The notes under the pieces were generated by a model, which worked only from the letters and a program-made list of their open reading frames with translations, was not told the origin of the DNA and did not search any database. A DNA stretch of 64,000 bases from Chondrus crispus (taxonomy: Eukaryota > Rhodophyta > Florideophyceae > Gigartinales > Gigartinaceae), in NCBI RefSeq assembly GCF_000350225.1, contig NW_005178992.1:186001-250000 (forward strand), read 5' to 3'. The position numbers and the translations under genes were made by a program. Each line of letters starts with the position of its first letter. The stretch's first letter is position 1. Below are positions 55,357 to 64,000 of this stretch, piece by piece.

Positions 55357-57625
55357 GCTCCTGGAGCAGCGTGCAGCCTAGCTGGTAGGCACTCGCGTCG
55401 GTTTCGATCATGTACGGTCGGCCATGTCGAGGCAACGCAAGAATCAGTGGTTTGATCTTCCGTTTCTTCAACGCTTCGAAAGATTGAAGCTGGGCCTCCG
55501 TCGGTTCATCGAAGTTAGGGTCCGCGTCTTTGCGCGTTATGTTCGTTAAAGGACGGGAATTCTTCGCCAACCCCTTCACGAAGCGGCAGTAGTCGTTGCA
55601 TGCCCCGAGGAAAGAGCGCACTTGCGTCTACGTCCTCGAGAACGTGAATATGTTGAAGACATACGTCGCCGCTTCGGCGAAACTCAGCCTACCTGGAGAA
55701 ATGACGTGCCCCAGGTAGTGCACCTTCGAACGGAAGAAGCTGCACTTTTTGAGCTTAAGGGAAATACCGGCGGTCCTCAACAAGCTCAAGACGAGGTCCA
55801 GGTACCTTGTGTGTTCCGCGTGCGTACGCGAGAGCACAATGACGTCGTCTAGATATACGAGGCATATCTGCCACCGTATGCCGGATAAGATAATGTCTAA
55901 TGCCCGTTGGAAGATGGCCGGTGCCCCCTTCAACCCGAATAGCATGCGTAAGTGGCGGAACGTACCCATATGCGTCGTGAAACTAGTTTTATCCCGGTCC
56001 CCCGGCGCGACCGGGATCTTCTGGTAGCCTGAGTTGCGGTCCAACGTCGTAAATACGGCGGCATCTACAAACGAATCGATGCCGTCATCCATGGGGGCAG
56101 CGGATACGAATCCGGCGCCGTCCTGGCGTTCAGGCGACGGTAATCAACGCAGAACCGAAGAGAGCCGTCTTTCTTCGGTACGAGCACCACCGGAGACGCC
56201 CATTCGGTGCTCGCCGGTTCGATAACCCCGGCGTTCAACATCTTGTTGACCACCTTCGCGACCATTTCGCACATCGCGGGCCCCTTACAGTAGGGCATCG
56301 AGCGTATCGGCTTCGTACCCGGTTCGAGGGCAATGCGGTGCACCGTGGCTCGAATCGTTCCGAGCACACCGCTCCACAAGCTCGAGTGCTTACGGAACAT
56401 CTCGAGTACGTGGCCACGGAGCTGGTCATCATCGATATATGACAAGTCGATTTCTTTTTCCCAATCCGTCGGCGGATTTTCGGGATCCTTTTCCTGGGGG
56501 AGTACAGTACCCCCTGCCGTCGTTTGGCATAAAGGAGACCGTTCGTTCGAGTTGACCACTCCGCCCCCGACGTTTGTCTTATCGTCGGAGTTAGATCGGC
56601 TGACTCCTACCTATCAACCTTGATCGGTTAAGTCAGTCAGGTGCAGTGCGAGTGCGATCCCCTCGTAGACCCTACGTTCGGGCGTGAGGATTGGGAGGGG
56701 GTTGCGCTTCGCGTATTCTAAGACGGTGTGCTTCGGAAGCCGCCTTTCCCGCCGCGAGAAAATCGCGACGACAACATCGAAGGTCTGCTTCGGTAGGACC
56801 TCTGCGACGCCATTCGTCAGCCTCACACCATATCGGTGTTGGGGTGAGGGCTTCGGCTCTAGCAACACGAGGCCCCTACCCGCGGTGGTGACGCGCACTC
56901 GGGCTTGCGAAATCGCAGGGATTGTGACCAAGCGGGCGGTTCGGATCGCTTGCGGGGCCTCCTCGCGTACATCCGGCCGACTTGTTTGGTGTCCGTGCCG
57001 CCGGGAAAGGGAAGTCGGCTCCCCTCTCCGTCTATTATGGCTACGGAGCCACCGTGACGAAGTTCGAGCTTCTGTCTGTCGATGTCGAAGCTGCGTACAT
57101 GGGCAGCGATGAACGCGGTCCCAAGTACAACGGGAACCGCGAGTTGCTCGGCCACCACGAACCGTTTCCGGAATGTCATGTTCCGAAGCCGGACTGCGAG
57201 GCGGACGACCGCCGTAAGTCGAAGCGGGTTACTTCTCGCGCCCGGCAGTCGTGGTAATGGCGCGTCCCGTATTACATAGCGTGTCAAGTCGGGAGGAAGG
57301 TCGGCTTTCCTCACTAAGTAGTACCCCGAGCACGTATTGACGGCGATCGTGTGGGGTTTGAACGCGTTGCCCCCGGTGGCTATGGAGCCAAGAACGTTAT
57401 AGATCTTCGAAGTCATGAGGAATACGATGCCGTCGACTTCCTTGGGCGTGACCGGATCCTCGAAGTCGTTCCGCCGGGGTCGTCGTCTTCGGTTCTGGTC
57501 CCTCTTGCGTTTCCTTCCTCCCTGAATCTTGGGGCGCCCGCGTATCACTGCGTCGGCAAAAACGTGAAAACAATAAAAAGTATTGTTTTAGGGCGATGGT
57601 TTTAAAGACCTTACGAAACATTGTC
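55325..57625 (-). mobile_element. Gypsy fragment (right copy)
   Basis: This is the second copy of the fragment at 41240-43540, with a few substitutions. Confidence 0.88.
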
Positions 57626-59438
57626 CAAAGGCAATGTTTTTACATGGAAAACATTAATATTATTGTCCAAGGACAGTAGTTAGATTGCAATAATAACAGT
57701 ACTATTGTATGTGTTGCGGTAATACATTTAGACCTATGAAACATTCTCAATGTTGTCTATGAACGATACATCGTCACCTTTCTGAAACAACAGAATTTTT
57801 GTGTATGAACATTTCAAATATTGTTTAAAAGCGAGGAAATGACTTGAAATCACAAAATTAACGAGTCAAAAATGCGCAGTTGTGCAAGGGCTGTGAGTCA
57901 CAATTTCTGTAACATTTGAAGATGTCCATGGTGCCGAGGGTAGAGAGCTGTTAAGCAGACACTTGTCAGAACTCTTGACAAGGTGGGATAACGCACGTTT
58001 TTCATCAGAACAAACTGATCACATCACAAATTCAACTCAAAGCCACACACCTAACCCGTGTGTACAGTTCATGCGTCGCCGATTTGCGGTCCTGTGTCCA
58101 CCTCCTAACCTAGGACGCTCTCATTCAGAAATCTAGTTGATCGCAGGACGCTGGTGCCAATCCGCAGTATGGCCTTAAATAGCAGTTTCAGGATGTTGCA
58201 GACTCGCGCGTTGCTAAAAAATATTCGCCACCCGGGACGAAGGGGCTTATTTCTGCTAAAGAATGGCGTTTTACTGCATTGTTTATCGCGTTTGTACGGA
58301 TGTGTTCGACAACCCTATGAAGTCTTTGTGGCTGTCATATTTTGTAGACGTGACTATAACGAGGTGCATGACTAGATACTAATTTTTGCTTGACCTTATG
58401 TACCAAAGACGTGCGTCAAGTACTCATCTGTCACGAAAGAGCTGGTCTCGGCCACAGCCTGAAAGCCTCATATAATGAAGTACGGGGGTTGTACTCCGAG
58501 AGACCCGCACACGTGTTCAGAAACACATGTAGCTCTGCCCCACGCTCGACTGGATGGTTGGAGCATGGGACGCCACCGCATCGAGAATGTCTTCAGCTGT
58601 GGGAAAACAGTTTCCACAGCCTGCACCTCAGAAACCTCGCTTGGTGTGGCTGAAAGCCTCTCCGCGAACACATTCCTTACAGGATCCACTGCTTGCAGCC
58701 ATGATTTTGAGAGAGGGTGATTGTACGACATGCTTCACAGATCAAACTCTCGGCTCATTCGGACAAGGGCATCCACAGTGTCATTTCGACGCACGTATGG
58801 CACACATTTTCCAACCAACATCGCCGCCGCTGAATTCTCATCAATCTCATCTGCAATATACAACTCCAGAAGACGAATGGCTTCATGCACCGTTACCTCT
58901 TTTCCTCCTGCTTTCCTACTTCGCACAAAAGTTTTCATATCCGCGACAGATTCTCTGCCCATAACTGTCCATAACTATTTGCATGAGGGGAAGTTATCTT
59001 CTCGAGCTGGGTGCAAGCAGCAAGACAATTCGATTCTTGGAACGATGGCTTGAACTAAACAGTACCAGACAAGGAATGAACAGCGCGGGCCAAGTTCTCA
59101 TACTCTTCCAATGTACAGTCTACCTCAGATCGAATGCTTCCCGTAGAGCTTTCTTCGAAATGTGAGTCCTCCTCTGTGTCGCTTTGTCGCGGTCTAAAGT
59201 TAGGCACCCGCTTGTGGATGAGTACCAATGTTTTCTGTCTCAAAGTATTTAGGAGACGTGCACATTGCCGTTCTGCTGTTGATCCGGACCCGATCCGAGA
59301 AAAGAATTGAACCTGCGCCACAACCATGCGCTCGATTTCTTCAACTCGAGATAAAAGCGTAGCAACTGTCCCCTCCACGCTATAAATTCATGAGTTTTCT
59401 CCCGCCTCCGCATTAAAAGCATCATTCCCGCTCTGACG

Positions 59439-60426
59439 AATGATATGTTCTCCATGTGTGTCTTAGCCAACCTGTCCTGAGAACTCTTAAAAGCGCCACC
59501 GCCACTGAATGGCGTTATCTTCCACTAAGCGAATATAATCCTGAAGAATCCATACATTCCCGTGCTGTTCATTGAACCCCTCACGTGCAACATACTTCAT
59601 TTTTGCCTTCATTTTTCCCTCAACCACGTCTTTGGTCACCAACTCCACTCGCCACCAAACAGATTCAATCGTTCTCTCACCACGTCTCCGTCCTTCCCCT
59701 TTAATTATTTCGCTGTCCCACAGGAGCTCAATGAGTATCCCAGGTACCAGAGACTGCATCTCGGTGGGCTTTTCATCCTTGCTAATGGTTTCTCGTCCCG
59801 AAAACATCGTCATTGACAACAAATTCTGCCAATCCCATGCCCCTATCCGCATCATCTTCTCGCTCATGTCAATTTCAATATGTACAAAATTTGTTCCAAA
59901 ATTTGTTTCGAAATTTAAATAATCTCCGTACCGCACCTGTAGCTGTAGGAGTTGGCATCAGAACAAGCTCGCCCAGATTTGTTTGCGCTCAACCAAAAAG
60001 ACTTTCTGGGCTTGTACGAATATGTAAGCTCTTTCTTTGCTATTCACTCATATATGCTTCCCAAAGCTTTACTGTCATTTTCCCGCGAAACAAGTGGAAC
60101 GAACTTCGAAACCGTTCCCAGCCCGAACAGAAACGGTCGCATGCCCAGTTTGCCGCGCTTCAAGTCTTGATGAGCTCCCCTTTCAGCGTTCCGTTCGGAT
60201 GGTTGTGCGGAGTGTTTTCCAAAACTCCCCTTCAATTTCGAAGACCCACCCCATCTCCCAGGAAAACACTTCGCGTTCGGCGTCTAAGCCCGCCCAGCAG
60301 TTAAAAAGTTCTTCACCACCCCCTCCAGCTACCACGCACCCAGCCTAATCTCCTCCAGCTTCTCCACTTCCTTCAAACCCGGTTTGATCACGACCTCCGT
60401 CGTCCTCTCACTTATAAAAATGTTCT
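59439..60426 (-). CDS. Uncharacterised ORF right of the duplicated segment
   Basis: A minus-strand ORF at 59487-59936 has no ATG at its 5' limit. The first ATG gives a start at 59867 (MSEKMMRIGAWDW). Alternatively CTACAGCTACAG at about 59937-59948 (minus strand) could be an acceptor for an upstream exon. The sequence contains VWWRVELVTKDVVEGKMKAKMKY, reminiscent of Tudor or Agenet-like folds, but this is weak. The remainder of the interval (59937-60426) shows no gene. Confidence 0.3.
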
Positions 60427-60431
60427 TTGCA

Positions 60432-62284
60432 GTCTACTGAAACGGCGTCGTCCCGTGCTCCGCCCCCTTCAACAACAAGCGCATCTCGCCACACTACCGC
60501 ACCTGCTTCCCTTCAATTACCGTTGCCTTCAAGTTTGAAGGCGGCTCAAGATGCAACACCCACTTCTGTTCCTGTTTTTGTTTCAAGGACTTCACCTTCA
60601 GCTGACATTGCACTGAGGACACAGCGCTATTCCTCCCGTTTAAGATTTAGAGAAGACTGTGAGGAACCTGCTGTTAAAGTCCTTGCTCCTCCACCATCCA
60701 ACGCTACAGAAAGAATGGAAAACATGCGTAGGAGACCTACGGCGTCTGTACAAGAAAAAAGACTTTCAGCACAGGCCCGTATTCCTGACGTCGAGAAGCG
60801 TCGAAGACTAGAAGCCTCTCATAACGAGTCTGGATGTTCGGACCTTACCACGCAGCCTCCCACATCGAATTTGTCCGAGCCTGTGACCAGACATTTGCGG
60901 CCTTCTCTTCCGAAAAGTTCGTCTCCATCCACAGTGTGGAACCCTAATACCGTCCCACCCGAAATGAACGCAAAAACAAATTTAACAGCGGAGGGCAACA
61001 GCTCGTGTGCTGAATTCGTGCATCAGGTAAATAATATGGTCCAAGAATCCGTTTCAATCCATGGGCATCGTATTACTAAATCTATGGCAGCCGTGGAGAA
61101 AAGGTTACGAGCCGACCTGGCGAGCTGTAGTTCGAAGTTGTTGGACCTAATAAGAATCAATGCGAATACGGCATCCGCTTTCGAGGAAATCAAACTCCTC
61201 ATTATTAACAGTACCTCTGGTGGTCCGGGAATACCATCGCGATCAAGGGTACGCGAAGGATCTTCTAAAGTGACATCGATTAAAAACCTTGAAAAGGAAG
61301 TACTCAAGGACAACTCGACAGTCATTATTGAAATCAACGCAGCGGTAAATGCATATACTGCTTCAAGGTCAGTTGCGCAGACTCTATCTTCGTTCATGGA
61401 CGTCTATCACAATACCCGAGATGACACTAGGATGACATCGCGAGTCGCCATCGTACTGCTGTTTGGCCTGAAACAGAATCAATTACGGACTGAATTCAAA
61501 CGAAGACTGGGAAAAAACGTGCAAGTTTCTGATTCAGTGCAGAGAAACGCGCGGTGAAGAACGCAAGATCGCTCTCCGATTAAATTATCTGAACATATGC
61601 AGCAGCATGTACAACCTCTAAAGCCTTTCTTGAGACGGATTTCAATCGCAATGGAATGGACTTTTATGTCTCTACAAAGCCTGCTTGGCAGCAGCCAGGT
61701 GTATTGGACAAGCAAACGACGATAATGCGCGAATGCATCATGAGTGTGAGAAGGCCGAGTTATCTTCGGATCCATTGTGCCCAAATAGGCTCAAGCTTCT
61801 CTTCATTGGCAAAAGGATCATCACAATTATTAACGACTGCCTGAGAATTTCTCGTAATCGCTCGAAGATTGACATGTTCGAGAGCGGCCTCTTCCTACTT
61901 GTTGACTGGAGATATTATCTTTCCTTCCATGTCTTTCACTCTTCACCTACCTTGCGGTTTTTGCACAGCGATGCTGAGTCCATTCCCACCTCCGAAATCC
62001 ATGATACTAGTGTGGGCTGGGATACACGCACGTCTCTCACTAATCGAAAGCTTCTGGCTGATTTTATATCGAGAAGCAAAGACCTTGTGATACAAGCGAC
62101 CTACCCAGTCAACGTCACTGGTGGTACGAATGGCGACAATCGTGTCAGGGAGATGATGCGCAATATTAACATCTTGCGAATAGCTCTACGCTTCGTTTGT
62201 GCTTATTTTAAATGCGCGGAAGAAACAGCCCTCGGATCCCATTCGTCTATCCTTCGAAACGTCTATCGAATTGCTCCATTTTAA
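60432..62284 (+). CDS. Uncharacterised Ser/Pro-rich ORFs, possibly one multi-exon gene
   Basis: The first ORF (to 61557) has no ATG at its beginning but directly follows TTCTTTGCAG, a good 3' splice site ending at 60431. It encodes about 370 residues: a Ser/Thr/Pro-rich N-terminal half, then a helical part (VHQVNNMVQESVSIHGHRI) and a Lys/Glu-rich linker. A second ORF at 61685-62284 also lacks an ATG and ends ILRNVYRIAPF. Codon use and length suggest real coding, but I recognise no domain. It could be a host gene with introns or the accessory protein of a mobile element. Confidence 0.35.
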
Positions 62285-62403
62285 GGCAATTGTTCTCGGT
62301 TCAAATGAACCGCAATTGTTGAAGTACGCCTACTTATTCTGAGGGGACGGCTGTAAGTGGGGACGTCACAAGTGAAATCAGCACGGAGCGGCTGCGGAAT
62401 GAT

Positions 62404-62676
62404 ATGGAGGGTCTAGGAATCGACAGCAAATTACCCATACCCAAAATCACACTGCGGGACATGCTACCTGGAAGATCAGAGAAGGAGAAAGTTATCTGCG
62501 CGCCCTTGAAAATGTCCAAAGATATGTTCTCCAGATTGAATATTAATGTACCCAGAGACATAGACAGGAGCGAGAGCGCCATGCCAAGTAGCACCAATGA
62601 TTCGAGAAGAGGAACAGAAGATATCGAATATGAGTTCGACAGTGACGACGATATCATGGCGGGAATGCTCGACTAA
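62404..62676 (+). CDS. Uncharacterised small acidic-tailed ORF
   Basis: This 90-codon ORF starts with ATG (MEGLGIDSKLP) and ends with an acidic tail, EFDSDDDIMAGMLD. It follows the previous ORFs on the same strand and may be their last exon. No domain is recognised. Confidence 0.3.
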   Translation: MEGLGIDSKLPIPKITLRDMLPGRSEKEKVICAPLKMSKDMFSRLNINVPRDIDRSESAMPSSTNDSRRGTEDIEYEFDSDDDIMAGMLD

Positions 62677-62855
62677 CAGTTTTTGGGTCTACTTATGGTA
62701 GACATGCCCCTTTGGCAGTTCGCCGCGTCGCCGGTCAGACGCACGGAAGGGATCCCGAGCGAGACGGCACGGTCGACGTTGGAAAAATCGGCAGAGCGAG
62801 CGTCCATCAACACTCATAGACATTCCAATTGCAGGGATAATTTCCACTAGGGAAG

Positions 62856-63564
62856 GTGTCTGATCAGGAAACTAAAACCCCGGAGAAAAGGACGGAGGAC
62901 GGTAAGGGAAGGCGAAAAGAGTTGCAAGGCCCTGCTGCTCGCGATGTGAAAACACCAGCGGCGAAGGGGCTTACCACTGTAAGCGAAGGTGATGCTGGGG
63001 ATGCCGGTCCAAAGGGAGGGCAAGGAAAAAAGGTCGCGACCACAAAAGCGCCCCCATCGCCCTCAACGAGGAGACCGGGGAGAAATGCCAAAACACGTGC
63101 GGCGGAACAAACTGTACAACAGAGAACTGAAGAAGGCGTGTCGTCTATTGCCCAAGGAGAAAGTGGGGAGGAGCAGCCTGCTCTTTCTGACGTGCCGCAG
63201 TTGCCTGCCACGTTATCCGATTGATGCACTTCCGGTGGGCGGTCCGCCTCTTGCCACTTTTGCCGGACTCCCTATGTCTGTGCAGCCTCCTGAGGAGAAT
63301 GGGGGCAATATATCTCCCGTTCTCCTCCGGGCTCTTAAAGAAGGGTATGTCAATCGCATGGCGGATGAGGAGGAGAGAGGGAAGATGTCGCAGGTTGTTA
63401 AGGTAGGCGCCTTTGAGCAGCAGAACGCTAAAGGAGAGGAAGAAAACTACAGCTACGGAGCGGTGCGGCAGTGCGAGAGGGGAGCTTTCCCGAAGGAGGT
63501 GGTGAAACTGTCGGCACCTTCTCTTCATCCTCTTCTGGCTTCCCCACGCGCGGCACGACGGTAG
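62856..63564 (+). other. Lys/Glu/Pro-rich coding-like region, possibly gag-like
   Basis: Two overlapping frames encode a charged, low-complexity stretch (TPEKRTEDGKGRRKE) and then a more ordered one (PPEENGGNISPVLLRALKEG). The order, a basic disordered part followed by a helical part, recalls LTR-element Gag N-termini, but no knuckle or RT is seen before the window ends. It runs into the terminal inverted repeat. The assignment is weak. Confidence 0.25.
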
Positions 63565-63999
63565 CGCCCTCCCCCACACCCTTCACCTCCGCTTTCCGAA
63601 TCGGTGGCGGCCATTCCATGAATTTTAGCTGTGTCAAACAGCTCTGTGTCTGTAATTCACACGGTTTATTTATGATTTGGCCTTCCAGCCAGCGACTCAA
63701 CACTGTTGAGTCGGTGGCTGGAAGGTCGGGCTGGCCCGCGACGGTGTGAATTACAGACACAGAGCTGTTTGACACAGCTAAAATTCATGGAATGGCCGCC
63801 ACCGATTCGGAAAGCGGAGGTGAAGGGTGTGGGGGAGGGCGCTACCGTCGTGCCGCGCGTGGGGAAGCCAGAAGAGGATGAAGAGAAGGTGCCGACAGTT
63901 TCACCACCTCCTTCGGGAAAGCTCCCCTCTCGCACTGCCGCACCGCTCCGTAGCTGTAGTTTTCTTCCTCTCCTTTAGCGTTCTGCTGCTACAAGGCGC
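63407..63999. repeat. Large inverted repeat at the window end
   Basis: The left arm 63407-63662 and the right arm 63744-63999 are about 256 bp each. They are identical by eye except at the outermost few bases (CTTTGAGC against CTTGTAGC). Between them lies a second hairpin with 22 bp arms and one mismatch (63681-63702 and 63704-63725). The next base, 64000, is N, so the repeat runs into an assembly gap. Confidence 0.92.
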
Positions 64000-64000
64000 N

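Larger units (their letters stand above)
50850..59438 (+). repeat. 8.6 kb duplicated segment, right copy
   Basis: This is the right copy of the segment described at 36765-45353. Its left edge abuts the RT region of the Copia element at 45.4-50.8 kb. Its right edge continues into sequence that is not found after the left copy. Confidence 0.97.

Noticed and set aside
36765-59438. The 8.6 kb direct repeats as giant LTRs of one element
   Set aside because: No TG/CA ends, no target duplication, and the blocks contain several unrelated broken elements, so a segmental duplication is simpler.
59439-63999. Polinton or virus-like element
   Set aside because: No recognisable polymerase, capsid, ATPase or integrase was found, and nothing beyond unknown ORFs supports the idea.

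Overview
This window looks like nuclear DNA from a red alga, and a Chondrus-like florideophyte fits best. The evidence is intronless host genes with plant or plastid affinities, long gene-poor stretches packed with Copia and Gypsy LTR elements, and several DNA transposon superfamilies. The organism is an inference; no rRNA, tRNA gene or organelle marker settles it.

The only convincing host genes lie between 8.3 and 20.3 kb. They are a plastid-type pyruvate kinase (+, 8302-10347), a mitochondrial Cbp3/UQCC1-family complex III assembly chaperone (-, 10501-11277), glucose-6-phosphate isomerase (-, 16949-18610) and an ELO-family fatty acid elongase (-, 19429-20274). Two are glycolytic, one serves respiration and one serves lipid synthesis. 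Each is a single-gene unit.

A 4.85 kb DNA transposon (11757-16603) splits this island. Its 1248-codon ORF joins a piggyBac-like DDE core to a YqaJ-type PD-(D/E)XK nuclease with a SAP-like segment between them. Its ends are arrays of inverted TTCTCCC motifs. I consider it the most novel system in the window.

The rest is mobile. From left to right: a Gypsy element running off the left edge (1-1721); a Copia element (2.1-7.75 kb) with a solo LTR nested in it; a Tc1/mariner element with about 220 bp IR/DR ends (20844-22412); two solo LTRs in opposite orientation with perfect 5 bp target duplications (22704-23385 and 25274-25977); a DDE_Tnp_4 transposase relic; a piggyBac element with TTAA flanks (27101-29259); an old Copia element with both LTRs (29337-34734); and a second, dead Tc1 relic near 35 kb.

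From 36.8 to 59.4 kb the sequence is dominated by an 8589 bp segment present twice in direct orientation (36765-45353 and 50850-59438, offset 14085). I noticed about 18 substitutions and no indels between the copies. Each copy holds a tRNA-like dimer, a 58 bp perfect palindrome, a DDE_Tnp_4 relic, a Copia fragment split by a solo LTR, and a Gypsy fragment. Between the copies lies a well-preserved Copia element with a repeat-rich 5' region.

The last 4.5 kb carries uncharacterised ORFs. It ends in a nearly perfect inverted repeat that runs into an unknown base, which may be a fold-back element or an assembly artefact.
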